Assembly (NCBI GenBank): GCA_016234705.1
Contig: JACRAS010000148.1
Location: forward strand, 1 to 64,000
Direction: 5' to 3'
Source: Betaproteobacteria bacterium
GTDB taxonomy: Bacteria; Pseudomonadota; Gammaproteobacteria; Burkholderiales; SG8-39
DNA length: 64,000 nucleotides
Shown here: positions 34,746 through 42,693 of the stretch, piece after piece
Layout of the letters: every line of letters starts with the position of its first letter
Position numbering within the stretch: position 1 is the first letter of the stretch
Made by a program: the position numbers and the translations under genes
Notes under the pieces: generated by a model
Database searches by the model: none
What the model saw: only the letters and a program-made list of their open reading frames with translations
Told to the model about the DNA's origin: nothing

Positions 34746-34907
34746 ACAACACCGGAGATCGAAAAGGACAGCAAAGAGCGTTTCGGCAGCGCTTTTAGCT
34801 CCGCACTAGCGCGCGGAAAAGAAATTCCTATGAAATTTCCTGCAAGTTTCCCGAATCAGGGAAATTCGATTCTCGAAAGCGGGAAAGAATCAGGACGAGG
34901 CAACGCC

Positions 34908-36038
34908 TCAACGGGATGCAGGCTTGGCGCCAGGCCGCTGGCCAAGATAGCCGGCGTCGGCTTTCAGGTTGAAGGGACGAAAGATGTCGACCTTTCTGAA
35001 CCACTGATCGACCATATAAACCCGGCCGTCCTCGTCGACATAGATGCCCGCCGGCAGCATGTAGCGGGCCGGCCCGTCCTGTTCCGAGCGGCCGCCGACG
35101 AACATCAGCATTTCGCCCTCCGGATCGAAGATTTGAAAGTTGCCGAAAGCGGTGTCCGTCACATAAATATTGCCCGCCGGATCGGCGGCGATCTCCTTGG
35201 GCCGCGAGAACTGCCCGATCTGCCGGCCGATTTTGCCGAAGCTCTTCAGAAATTTGCCGTCGCGGTCGAAAATCTGCACGCGGAAATTGCCCGAGTCGAC
35301 GATATAAAGCCGCCCGTCCTTGCCTACCACCAGGTCGCGCGGAAAATTGAAGTCGCCGGGATCCTTGCCGCGCTTGCCGAAGTCGAACAGGGGCTCGCCG
35401 CTCGACGCGTCAACCACGCGCACGCGGTGCTGTTGCGAGGCGACGCCACCGATGTCGATCAGGTAGACGCGGTCGCCCTTGGGATCCACGGTGACATTCG
35501 CCAGGCGGTCGAACCACTTGGGGTCTCCTATCCGGCGCAGGAACTTGCCGTCCTTGTCGTAGATGAGGATTGCCTTGGCGCTGCTATCGGCCACATAGAG
35601 ATTGCCTTGGCGATCCACGTCGATGCCGAGCGGCTTCGACAGTTTGCCCGGGTCGTCGGCGCCGATTTTATAGTGGCGCCCGCTGGGCACGTCGAATACC
35701 CGGATCACCGCCTCCACCGAGTCGGAAACGAAAATACGCCCCTGGAAAACCGCGATCGCGTTCGGCTTGTTGAGCCCTTCGCCCTTGACTCCCTCCCCCG
35801 TAAGGAGGCTGCGCAGCTTGGAATCCGAGGTCTCCAGCGCAATATCGCCACTGCCGTAGATCGTGCGCTCATATACAAACCGCGGCTCCTCGGGCGGCTC
35901 CGGGAACACCAGCGGCCCGGTATCCACGGTCGGTTTCGCCGGCGGCAGCGGCGCGCACGCAGCGAGCAACACCGCGATGGCGCCAGCCAGCGCCATCAGG
36001 ATGGGCTTGCCGATGCTGCCTAAATGCGTGCTACTCAT
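34908..36038 (-). CDS. NHL-repeat beta-propeller lipoprotein
   Basis: 376 residues from ATG 36038 with GGAGAA upstream. Lipoprotein signal with lipobox LLAAC. Propeller strands repeat as GRIFVSDSVEAVIRVFD, GNLYVADSSAKAILIYD, GRLYIVDSGNFRVQIFD, GNIYVTDTAFGNFQIFD and GRVYMVDQWFRKVDIF. Paralog of the lipoprotein at 25032-26114. It ends 252 bases before the multiheme operon promoter region and is transcribed in the same direction, so it is probably a separate unit of the same system. Confidence 0.9.
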   Translation of the reverse strand: MSSTHLGSIGKPILMALAGAIAVLLAACAPLPPAKPTVDTGPLVFPEPPEEPRFVYERTIYGSGDIALETSDSKLRSLLTGEGVKGEGLNKPNAIAVFQGRIFVSDSVEAVIRVFDVPSGRHYKIGADDPGKLSKPLGIDVDRQGNLYVADSSAKAILIYDKDGKFLRRIGDPKWFDRLANVTVDPKGDRVYLIDIGGVASQQHRVRVVDASSGEPLFDFGKRGKDPGDFNFPRDLVVGKDGRLYIVDSGNFRVQIFDRDGKFLKSFGKIGRQIGQFSRPKEIAADPAGNIYVTDTAFGNFQIFDPEGEMLMFVGGRSEQDGPARYMLPAGIYVDEDGRVYMVDQWFRKVDIFRPFNLKADAGYLGQRPGAKPASR

Positions 36039-36169
36039 GCGTGTTCTCCGCGGTGATAACTCGCCTGTCATGGGGGAACCGGATTGCCCGGATCAGCCGG
36101 ATCACCTCCGGGGCGCGCCCGCCGTTGTCTAATGGTCGCACATATCGTACCCATTGTGCATCACGCCGT

Positions 36170-36187
36170 CGTTTCGCCACCGAAACG
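36170..36187. repeat. Inverted repeat CGTTTCG-N4-CGAAACG
   Basis: A perfect 7-bp dyad in the gap between the 102-aa cytochrome gene and the NHL lipoprotein gene; operator or weak terminator. Confidence 0.4.
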
Positions 36188-36223
36188 CCGGACGCCGGCG
36201 GAAAAGTCATTCCAGACCTGCCG

Positions 36224-36532
36224 CTACCTCACCTGACTCAATATGTGATCCGCCGCGGCCTTGGCTTGCGCATCCGACAGCGAGGCGTTACCGCCCTTGG
36301 GCGGCATCGCTCCCCTGCCCTTGAGTACCGTCGTCAGCATCGCGTCCCGGCCCAGGGCGAGCCGCTGGATCCATGCCGCCTTGTCGCCTGTCTTGGGAGC
36401 CCCAGCCACCCCGTTCGCGTGGCACAGTGCGCAGGTCTGGGCGTAAATCACTCTGCCGTCCATGGCAGTCGCGCTGGCGGGCGCCAGTAAGGCACTCGCC
36501 GCAGCCAAAACCGCCACCGCCTCTGTTTTCAT
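36224..36532 (-). CDS. Monoheme class I (c5-like) cytochrome
   Basis: 102 residues from ATG 36532 with GAGG 8 bases upstream. Signal peptide (to about ASATA), heme motif CALCH and distal Met in GRGAMPPKGGNASLSDAQAK, a motif shared with the cytochromes at 28900-29901 and 37884-38186. Soluble periplasmic electron carrier. A consensus sigma-54 promoter lies 113 bases upstream. Confidence 0.93.
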   Translation of the reverse strand: MKTEAVAVLAAASALLAPASATAMDGRVIYAQTCALCHANGVAGAPKTGDKAAWIQRLALGRDAMLTTVLKGRGAMPPKGGNASLSDAQAKAAADHILSQVR

Positions 36533-36882
36533 TTGTCCACCTCTTGAGCCAGTGCCTGAACTCCAGCGCATTTTGCGCCGCTGGTTTGTTTGGATCCGGA
36601 TCGACAAAGCCGAGTCCGCGCAGAACGGGCCGTAGTTTGCTCAAAGCAAACGGCGTGCCACTCAGACCAGCCTGCGGACAAAGCGCCACCGGGTCGGCCG
36701 TTCGTATCATCGAACGCTGGTTCGCTTGTTTCGTGTCGGACGTGCGTAAGCGTGGCGGTGCGTGTCCGAAGAAGTTGAGCGGCGCCAACTCCGATCGTGG
36801 GTTCCCCTTTTTCAGCGGATTGCACGCCGGTCGGCGGTCCGCACTCACGCGGCACCGCCTGTGCGGTGTCACACCGCAAACG
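36533..36882. other. Intergenic region with sigma-54 promoter and dyads
   Basis: No gene. Besides the promoter at 36645-36660 it contains CGTTCG-TATCAT-CGAACG near 36700 and a wider inverted pair TCGGAC / GTCCGA around 36737-36770, which lie upstream of the promoter where an activator would bind. Confidence 0.5.
36645..36660 (-). promoter_or_regulatory. Consensus sigma-54 (-24/-12) promoter
   Basis: Minus strand TGGCACG-CCGT-TTGCT, a perfect match to TGGCACG-N4-TTGCW. Drives the 102-aa cytochrome gene, with transcription starting near 36634. Confidence 0.8.
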
Positions 36883-37611
36883 TCACTTGTCGGTCCGCGG
36901 CTGCTCGAAGCCGTAGTCACCGTGGAGTCCGCGGTAGGCGCTGTGGCCCGGTGCCATCGGTCCGAAGAGATAGAAGATCGGCGGCGCAGCGCTCAGCGTC
37001 TGTCCGATCCCCAGTCCGTATCTTACTTTCAGCGTGCGCACGAAGCCGAGGACGTCCTGAAGCTCGCCGCGCGAGAATTTGTCATCCCAGTTCGGCATCT
37101 CTCCCTTGCCGCGCAGCAGGCTGCGCATGAGCTCGGCATCGCCCTTCTCGAGCGTCTCGCCCAGTGCGAAGGAGGGCGAGTGCACATAGGCGGAGATGCC
37201 GTTGAAGCCATGGCAGCCGGCGCAGAACTTCTCATAGAGTGGTTGTCCCGCCGGCGAAGCCTGGGAACGTTCGCGGGAAGGTCTCTGGCCGGGGGCAACG
37301 CCGGATTCGGGCGCGCCCGGGGAATTCAGCATCGCGAGATTGCGTTGTGCCCTGGGGTTGCCCTGTGCCGCCGCCCGTTGGAACCACATCCGGGCACGCG
37401 TTCGGTCCATGCGCACGCCTTCACCATGGAACAACATGAACCCGACCACGTTCTGACTTTCCGCGTCGCCCGCCTCGGCGCGCGCCAGGAACTTTCGATA
37501 AGTCGTTTCAGGCGCGCCGTTGCCGGCCTCCCCCCAGTCTCCCCTGAGCACGCCGCAGGCGGATAACTGCGCCGCAAGCAAGACGCTCAGGGCGAGGCGA
37601 ACAAACCGCAT
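36883..37611 (-). CDS. Lipoprotein with Sel1 repeat and monoheme cytochrome c domain
   Basis: 242 residues from ATG 37611 (ATG 37629 is also in frame). Lipobox LSAC. A Sel1/TPR-like segment (ESQNVVGFMLFHGEGV, RARMWFQRAAAQGNPRAQRNLAML) is followed by a cytochrome c domain with CAGCH and a possible distal Met in GKGEMPNWDD. The last 45 residues are Gly/Pro/Tyr-rich. A membrane-anchored monoheme carrier is likely; the Sel1 part may bind a partner. Confidence 0.88.
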   Translation of the reverse strand: MRFVRLALSVLLAAQLSACGVLRGDWGEAGNGAPETTYRKFLARAEAGDAESQNVVGFMLFHGEGVRMDRTRARMWFQRAAAQGNPRAQRNLAMLNSPGAPESGVAPGQRPSRERSQASPAGQPLYEKFCAGCHGFNGISAYVHSPSFALGETLEKGDAELMRSLLRGKGEMPNWDDKFSRGELQDVLGFVRTLKVRYGLGIGQTLSAAPPIFYLFGPMAPGHSAYRGLHGDYGFEQPRTDK

Positions 37612-37674
37612 GATGCCTGTGTGTAACATGCCTGATTCGAAATCAATCCGCCCACTGCATGCGTATTCAGCCGG

Positions 37675-37693
37675 TACAATATTGTTTATTGTA
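37675..37693. promoter_or_regulatory. Perfect palindrome TACAATA-N5-TATTGTA
   Basis: An AT-rich 7-5-7 dyad 64 bases upstream of the Sel1-cytochrome start in a GC-rich region; a transcription factor operator is likely, identity unknown. Confidence 0.45.
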
Positions 37694-37836
37694 TCCAACC
37701 GCGCTACTGCCCGGTTAATTCGGTGATGATGCAACTAGCCGGTTGTTCTGGGAAACTACGGACATGATATCGGCGCTACTGGATTCTGCGGGTATCCGGC
37801 ATGGGTTTAACAGGACGAAGGTTTATGCCCTGGCCG

Positions 37837-37863
37837 AAAAAAAAGCGCCGAAGCGCGTTTTTT
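37837..37863 (-). terminator. Intrinsic terminator with UUCG tetraloop
   Basis: On the minus strand the transcript folds GCGC-UUCG-GCGC followed by eight U, extended by the A run on the other side. It closes the 100-aa cytochrome gene. Confidence 0.85.
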
Positions 37864-37883
37864 CCGGAACCCGAACGAGCCGG

Positions 37884-38186
37884 CTATTTGCTGGCACCGA
37901 TCATGTACTGAACGCTGGCCTTGATGTCGGCGTCAGACAGGGCGGCATTGCCGGCCTTGGCGGGCATGGCGCCTTTGCCCTTGGCCACGGACTGGATCAT
38001 CGCGGCTTCGCCGCTTTTGATGCGGGGAGCCCAGGCACCCTTGTCGCCCATCTTGGGCGCGCCGGCTACACCTTGACCGTGGCAGACTTTGCAGGTGGAT
38101 TCGTAAATGGCCTTGCCGTCGGCGGCGAAGGTTTGGCCGGCCATCAGAGCAGTTGCGGCGGAAAGGGCGAGCACGACAGATTTCAT
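37884..38186 (-). CDS. Monoheme class I (c5-like) cytochrome
   Basis: 100 residues with AAGGAG upstream of ATG 38186. Signal peptide ends near TFAAD; heme motif CKVCH; distal Met in GKGAMPAKAGNAALSDADIK. Same family as the cytochrome at 36224-36532. It has its own sigma-70 type promoter and a strong terminator, so it is a monocistronic, probably well-expressed periplasmic carrier. Confidence 0.93.
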   Translation of the reverse strand: MKSVVLALSAATALMAGQTFAADGKAIYESTCKVCHGQGVAGAPKMGDKGAWAPRIKSGEAAMIQSVAKGKGAMPAKAGNAALSDADIKASVQYMIGASK

Positions 38187-38229
38187 TGAATTCTCCTTGA
38201 GTTTGGATTAACGGTAAAAAACCGGCGGT

Positions 38230-38258
38230 ATTCTAAGCGAGCGGCGATATGCCGTCCA
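38230..38258 (-). promoter_or_regulatory. Sigma-70 type promoter of the 100-aa cytochrome
   Basis: Minus strand TGGACG (38258-38253), 17-base spacer, TAGAAT (38235-38230), about 45 bases before the ATG. Confidence 0.55.
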
Positions 38259-38399
38259 GAGCGATTCCATTCCACCCGCGCTCGCCGTCATTGCGCGCCC
38301 CGTGCAGAAGCGGTATATTGCCCGCATCGGGAATAAGCAGACTCCCGGTCAGACGGTGTCCCGTCCAAGTTCTGCGGTTTTCATTGCGCGAGGATACTC

Positions 38400-38915
38400 A
38401 TGGACACCGTTATCTCCAGCGTTACAATTTCACAGCTCCTTCAGCATTCGAACTCCAAGTGGGTCACGCGCGAGCGCCCCAAGATCGATCGCATCGCCTG
38501 TCCCTGGCTGATTCGGCGTTTCATCGACCCGCGCGCGCAATTTCTTTACGTGCCTTCGGCCGAGGTGCGCGCGGTTGCAAAGGCCGAGCAGGCGATTCCC
38601 TATGACGTGCCGGAGGTGCAGTTCTCCCACCGCGGCGAACTGTGCAGCTTCGATGCTTTTCTCGCGGACTTCGGACTCGACGATCCCGCACTCGCCGATC
38701 TGGCGCTGATCGTGCGTGGCGCCGACACCGGCAAGCTCGAGCTGACGCCGCAGTCGCCTGGCCTGCTCGCCGTCTCGCTCGGGCTTTCGCTCAACTATCC
38801 CGACGACCATGCCATGCTCGAACACGGGATGGTCGTCTACGATGCCCTCTACGCCTGGATCCGCACTACGCGCGCGGAGATCCACAATGCCGCGCCGATC
38901 AGGAAGCAATCATGA
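38400..38915 (+). CDS. chrB: ChrB C-terminal domain protein (chromate resistance)
   Basis: 171 residues from ATG 38400. Matches the C-terminal ChrB domain: WVTRERPKIDRIACPWLIRRFIDP at the start, SFDAFLADFGL, and LSLGLSLNYPDDHAMLEHG near the end. The N-terminal regulator part of full-length ChrB is absent, so its role as chromate-responsive regulator is uncertain. Its stop overlaps chrA by 4 bases, so the two are translationally coupled. Confidence 0.9.
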   Translation: MDTVISSVTISQLLQHSNSKWVTRERPKIDRIACPWLIRRFIDPRAQFLYVPSAEVRAVAKAEQAIPYDVPEVQFSHRGELCSFDAFLADFGLDDPALADLALIVRGADTGKLELTPQSPGLLAVSLGLSLNYPDDHAMLEHGMVVYDALYAWIRTTRAEIHNAAPIRKQS

Positions 38916-40258
38916 CCCAGGACACGCAGCAAGCACCCGCGCCTGTAAGCCTAGTCGAAGCGTTCTGGTACTGGCTCAAGCTAGGCTTCATCAGTTTCGG
39001 CGGCCCCACAGGGCAGATCGCGATGATGCACCAGGACCTGGTGGAAAGACGGCGCTGGATCTCGGAGAAGCGCTTCCTGCATGCGCTCAACTACTGCATG
39101 CTGCTGCCCGGGCCGGAGGCCACCCAGCTCGCCACCTATATCGGCTGGATGATGCATCGGACCTGGGGCGGCGTCATCGCCGGCGTGCTGTTCGTGCTGC
39201 CCTCCATGTTCATCCTGATGGCGCTCACCTGGATCTATCTCGTGTTCGGCAAGGTGCCGCTGGTGGCGGGCATCCTTTATGGCATCAAGCCCGCGGTCAC
39301 CGCCATCGTGGTATTCGCCGCTTACCGCATCGGTTCGCGCGCGCTGAAGAACGGTGTGCTGTGGGCGATCAGCGCCGCGGCCTTCACCGCCATTTTCGCG
39401 TTCAAGGTCCCGTTCCCCTACATCGTGCTGGCAGCCGGCATCATCGGCGCCATCGGCGGGCGCGTGGCGCCGGCCAAATTCGCCACCGGCGGCGGGCATG
39501 GCGCAGCCGGCAAGAGCTATGGCGTGGCGATCATCGACGACGACACGCCCACGCCCGCGCACGCGCGCTTCGCCTGGCCGCGCTTCATCGGCTTCACCGT
39601 CGCGGGCCTCGCCCTCTGGGCGGGCATGATGGCCTGGCTCTACGCGCTGCGCGGCTGGGATGGAACCCTGACGCAGATCGGCTGGTTTTTCACCAAGGCG
39701 GCGCTGCTGACTTTCGGCGGCGCCTACGCCGTGCTGCCCTACGTGTACCAGGGAGGCGTCGAAACCTATGGCTGGCTCACGCCGACGCAGATGATAGACG
39801 GCCTTGCGCTGGGCGAGACCACGCCCGGACCGCTGATCATGATCGTGACCTATGTCGGTTTCGTCGGCGGCTGGACCAAGCAGCTGTTCGGTGCGGATGC
39901 AAGTTCGCAAGTCTGGGCCGGCATGGCGGGCGGCGCCATTGCCCCCTTCTTCACCTTCCTCCCGTCCTATCTCTTCATCCTCATCGGCGGGCCGCTGGTC
40001 GAGGCAACGCACGGCGACCTCAAGTTCACCGCCCCGCTCACCGGCATCACCGCGGCGGTGGTCGGCGTGATCCTCAACCTCGCCGCGTTCTTCGCCTGGC
40101 ATGTGCTGTGGCCGGCCGGCCTCGGCGGCAGCTTCGAGTGGTTTTCCGCGCTCGCGGGCCTTGCCGCGTTCATCGCCTTGTTCAGGTACAAAGCCGGCAT
40201 CATCCCGGTGATCCTGGCTTGCGGCGCGGCGGGATTGGCTTACACTTTGTTGCTTTGA
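38912..40258 (+). CDS. chrA: ChrA chromate transporter
   Basis: 448 residues, ten or more membrane helices, a two-domain CHR protein. Each half carries the signature: LKLGFISFGGPTGQIAMMH with LLPGPEATQLATYIG in the first and FTKAALLTFGGAYAVLPYV with GLALGETTPGPLIM in the second. ChrA expels chromate from the cytoplasm. The start ATG overlaps the chrB stop. A convergent terminator follows. Confidence 0.95.
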   Translation: MTQDTQQAPAPVSLVEAFWYWLKLGFISFGGPTGQIAMMHQDLVERRRWISEKRFLHALNYCMLLPGPEATQLATYIGWMMHRTWGGVIAGVLFVLPSMFILMALTWIYLVFGKVPLVAGILYGIKPAVTAIVVFAAYRIGSRALKNGVLWAISAAAFTAIFAFKVPFPYIVLAAGIIGAIGGRVAPAKFATGGGHGAAGKSYGVAIIDDDTPTPAHARFAWPRFIGFTVAGLALWAGMMAWLYALRGWDGTLTQIGWFFTKAALLTFGGAYAVLPYVYQGGVETYGWLTPTQMIDGLALGETTPGPLIMIVTYVGFVGGWTKQLFGADASSQVWAGMAGGAIAPFFTFLPSYLFILIGGPLVEATHGDLKFTAPLTGITAAVVGVILNLAAFFAWHVLWPAGLGGSFEWFSALAGLAAFIALFRYKAGIIPVILACGAAGLAYTLLL

Positions 40259-40280
40259 CCGTACACAGGTTACAACCAAT

Positions 40281-40312
40281 GACGGAGGGGGCGCCGCAGC
40301 GCCCCCTCCGTC
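40281..40312. terminator. Strong hairpin between convergent chrA and formate dehydrogenase operons
   Basis: A perfect 14-bp GC-rich stem (GACGGAGGGGGCGC and its complement) with a CGCA loop and no U tract, suited to stop or protect both transcripts. Confidence 0.7.
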
Positions 40313-40327
40313 GATTGCGCGGTCGGA

Positions 40328-40606
40328 CTATTTCTTGGTCCCTGCCGCCGCCGGCTTGGCGCCCTTGGCCGCAGGCGCCGGCTTGGCGCTCTTGCGCTGG
40401 GCTTTCTTGTAGCGATCGGCCACCCGGTCTTGCGATTTCGCCAGCAACTCTGCCTCTTTCTTGGCGGCGTCGGCGGCCTTGGTCTTCGCCTCTTCGGCCT
40501 TGGCCTTGGCGGCGTCGTCCATCACCGGCGCGGGGATCTTGGCGTTAGCGATCCCGGCCCCCAGAGCCATCACCAAGGCAGCAGCAAGCAGTTTTCCGGT
40601 TTTCAT
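40328..40606 (-). CDS. Small exported Ala/Lys-rich protein, last gene of the formate dehydrogenase operon
   Basis: 92 residues from ATG 40606, 10 bases after the gamma-subunit gene, with TGAGGAG-like ribosome site. Signal peptide (to about IANAK), then an Ala/Lys/Glu helix (DAAKAKAEEAKTKAADAAKK) and a basic Lys/Pro/Ala tail. No known family. Its conserved place in the operon, not its sequence, ties it to formate dehydrogenase. Confidence 0.7.
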   Translation of the reverse strand: MKTGKLLAAALVMALGAGIANAKIPAPVMDDAAKAKAEEAKTKAADAAKKEAELLAKSQDRVADRYKKAQRKSAKPAPAAKGAKPAAAGTKK

Positions 40607-40616
40607 TTCAGGCTCC

Positions 40617-41684
40617 TCAGGGTTGTGTCTGCGGCGCGGTCGTTGCGGCAGGCGCGGACGTACCCGACGGCAGCGCTCTTCTGCCGGACTTGACTTCGTC
40701 GTACCAGTATTGCGCGTGTTCGCGCGCCCAGGTCTCGTCCACATAGCCGTTGCGCATTCCCTCGTAGGCCCCGGCCATTCCCACGGTACCGAGATAAATA
40801 TGCGTAAACGACCAGATGATGAACCAGAGCGCGGCGATGACATGCACGATGTTGGCGAGCATCATTAGCGAGCGCGATTGATCGAAGTTGGGGAAGTCGA
40901 GCACCAGGCCGCTGGCGCTCGACACCACGCCCAAGCCGATTACTCCGCCCCAGAACCACGCTTTCTCCCCGGCGTTGAAGCGGCCGGCGGGCACGACTTC
41001 ACCGCTAAGCACGCCACCGGCTTTGGCGAGCCAGGTGAAATCGTAGGCACGCGGAAGATTGTCGCGGATAAACGTCAGCGCGAATACCACGATACTGAAC
41101 ATGAAAACCGGCCCGGTAAAGTTGTGCAGGAATTTCCCCAGCTCCGCCAGCCAGCTGAACAGCGTGTGACCGATCAAGGGCAGAATCACGTGCTTGCCGA
41201 ACAGCATGACCAGGCCGCTGACGGCGAGAATGCAAAAGCTGATCGCCACGGTCCAGTGGGCGATGCGCTCGAAGCTGGAAAAACGCTCTATCATCTTGCC
41301 GCTGGGCGTGCCGTGCAAGCCGATCGGCCCGCGCACCTTGTAGAACACGCCGATGGTGATCAATGCCAGCACCACCAGCCAGCCCCCATAAAATGTGATC
41401 GGGCCGTTGCGCAGCTTGCGCCAGGTCTCGCCCTCGGTCTGGATCAGAACACCGGTCTCGCGGCCCTTGACCGAGGTGTACTCCTCCTTGCCCGAGCGCA
41501 CTTCGCGCCACACCGGCGCGTTGTTGCCCGGCTGCACCTGCTGGCGTTGCGCCTGACTTTCTTCCACGCGGCTATCCTGCGCCCTGCTTTCCTGCGCCTG
41601 CGCGTGGGCCGTCCCGCTGAACGCGGGCAGCGACAACATCAACCCGAGGAGAAAATACCGCAGTCCTGCAACAGTGGTTCGCAT
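40617..41684 (-). CDS. fdhC: Formate dehydrogenase gamma subunit (membrane cytochrome b)
   Basis: 355 residues. Signal-like N-terminus, a Gln/Arg-rich region, then four membrane helices of the FdnI/FdoI type (FERIAHWTVAISFCILAVSG with heme-ligand His, KFLHNFTGPVFMFSIVVF, MMLANIVHVIAALWFIIWSF with THIYLGTVG). It carries electrons from the iron-sulfur subunit to the quinone pool. The N-terminal extension and helix around 105-125 make it longer than E. coli FdnI (217 residues). Confidence 0.92.
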   Translation of the reverse strand: MRTTVAGLRYFLLGLMLSLPAFSGTAHAQAQESRAQDSRVEESQAQRQQVQPGNNAPVWREVRSGKEEYTSVKGRETGVLIQTEGETWRKLRNGPITFYGGWLVVLALITIGVFYKVRGPIGLHGTPSGKMIERFSSFERIAHWTVAISFCILAVSGLVMLFGKHVILPLIGHTLFSWLAELGKFLHNFTGPVFMFSIVVFALTFIRDNLPRAYDFTWLAKAGGVLSGEVVPAGRFNAGEKAWFWGGVIGLGVVSSASGLVLDFPNFDQSRSLMMLANIVHVIAALWFIIWSFTHIYLGTVGMAGAYEGMRNGYVDETWAREHAQYWYDEVKSGRRALPSGTSAPAATTAPQTQP

Positions 41685-41693
41685 GACTCCTCC

Positions 41694-41948
41694 TTATTCG
41701 GCGCGCGTGTATTCGTTCTGGTTCTGGTTGCGCGACCTGAGGGCGGCCTCCCAACTGGCCTTGTCGCCCTTGGTCCACTTGGACGTGGTGTAAAGGCTGG
41801 CGCCGGGTTCGTTCTCCCAGGGCCTGGTATCGGGCTTGCCCTGGTACTTGCCCTGCTGGTATGCGATCACCTGCTCTTTCTCGCCGCAGCCGGCCAGGCC
41901 GGCCGTAACGACAAGAGCGGCAACTGCGAGCTTGCGTGCGCTGATCAT
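41694..41948 (-). CDS. Small lipoprotein of the formate dehydrogenase operon
   Basis: 84 residues with lipobox LAGC. Mature part has YQQGKYQGKPDTRPWENE and TKWTKGDKASWEAALRSR-like segments. Overlaps the beta-subunit gene end by 4 bases. Function unknown; probably a structural partner of the membrane formate dehydrogenase. Confidence 0.75.
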   Translation of the reverse strand: MISARKLAVAALVVTAGLAGCGEKEQVIAYQQGKYQGKPDTRPWENEPGASLYTTSKWTKGDKASWEAALRSRNQNQNEYTRAE

Positions 41949-42571
41949 GATTTCGCTCCTTTCGGCGCCTGCTGCTGCGGATTATCGGGTTTGCCGTAGG
42001 CGGTGCCCCAGCCCCACACCTCCGCGCCCTTGCCGCGCTTCGTCGCGCGCGTGCGGAAAATGTCGGCTACGACATCGCCGTCGCCGGCGAGGAGCGCCTT
42101 GGTCGCGCACATCTCAGCGCAGGCGGGGAGTTTGCCTTGCGCCAGGCGGTTCGAGCCGTATTTGGCGAACTCTTCCTTGGAGTTGTCCTTCTCCGGGCCG
42201 CCGGCGCAGAACGTGCACTTGTCCATCTTGCCGCGCATGCCAAAGGCGCCCGCTTGCGGAAACTGCGGCGCGCCGAACGGGCAGGCATAGAAGCAGTAAC
42301 CGCAGCCGATGCACATGTCCTTGTCGTGCAGCACCACGCCTTCCTCGGTCTTGTAGAAGCAGTCCACCGGGCACACCGCCATGCACGGCGCATCCGAGCA
42401 ATGCATGCAGGCGACCGAGATCGATTTCTCCCCCGGCACGCCGTCGTTGATGGTGACCACGCGGCGCCGGTTCACGCCCCAGGGCACCTCGTTTTCCTGC
42501 TTGCAGGCCGTCACGCAACCGTTGCACTCGATGCAGCGCTCGGCGTCACAAAGGAATTTCATTCTGGCCAT
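41945..42571 (-). CDS. fdhB: Formate dehydrogenase beta subunit (four [4Fe-4S] clusters)
   Basis: 208 residues, AGGAG upstream. Cysteine groups CIECNGCVTACKQEN, CMHCSDAPCMAVCP, CIGCGYCFYACPFG and CTFC with CAEMC fit four [4Fe-4S] clusters of the FdnH/HybA ferredoxin family, though it lacks the C-terminal membrane helix of FdnH. Passes electrons from the catalytic subunit to the gamma subunit. Confidence 0.94.
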   Translation of the reverse strand: MARMKFLCDAERCIECNGCVTACKQENEVPWGVNRRRVVTINDGVPGEKSISVACMHCSDAPCMAVCPVDCFYKTEEGVVLHDKDMCIGCGYCFYACPFGAPQFPQAGAFGMRGKMDKCTFCAGGPEKDNSKEEFAKYGSNRLAQGKLPACAEMCATKALLAGDGDVVADIFRTRATKRGKGAEVWGWGTAYGKPDNPQQQAPKGAKS

Positions 42572-42649
42572 ATATTTCTCCTCTTAATCTGATTTGGGGG
42601 ATTTACGCCCCGAAGGTCTCGATCCCCCTTGAGGGGAAAGTCCCCTTGG

Positions 42650-42678
42650 GGGACAAGGGGGCCGTGCCCCCTTGTCCC
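42650..42678 (-). other. Long intercistronic hairpin between fdhA and fdhB
   Basis: A perfect 12-bp stem (GGGACAAGGGGG / CCCCCTTGTCCC) with 5-base loop, followed towards fdhB by two further C/G-run pairs (around 42623-42650). It may set the ratio of the two products or be a REP-like element. Confidence 0.6.
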
Positions 42679-42693
42679 TGTCGGTGTCTCCTC

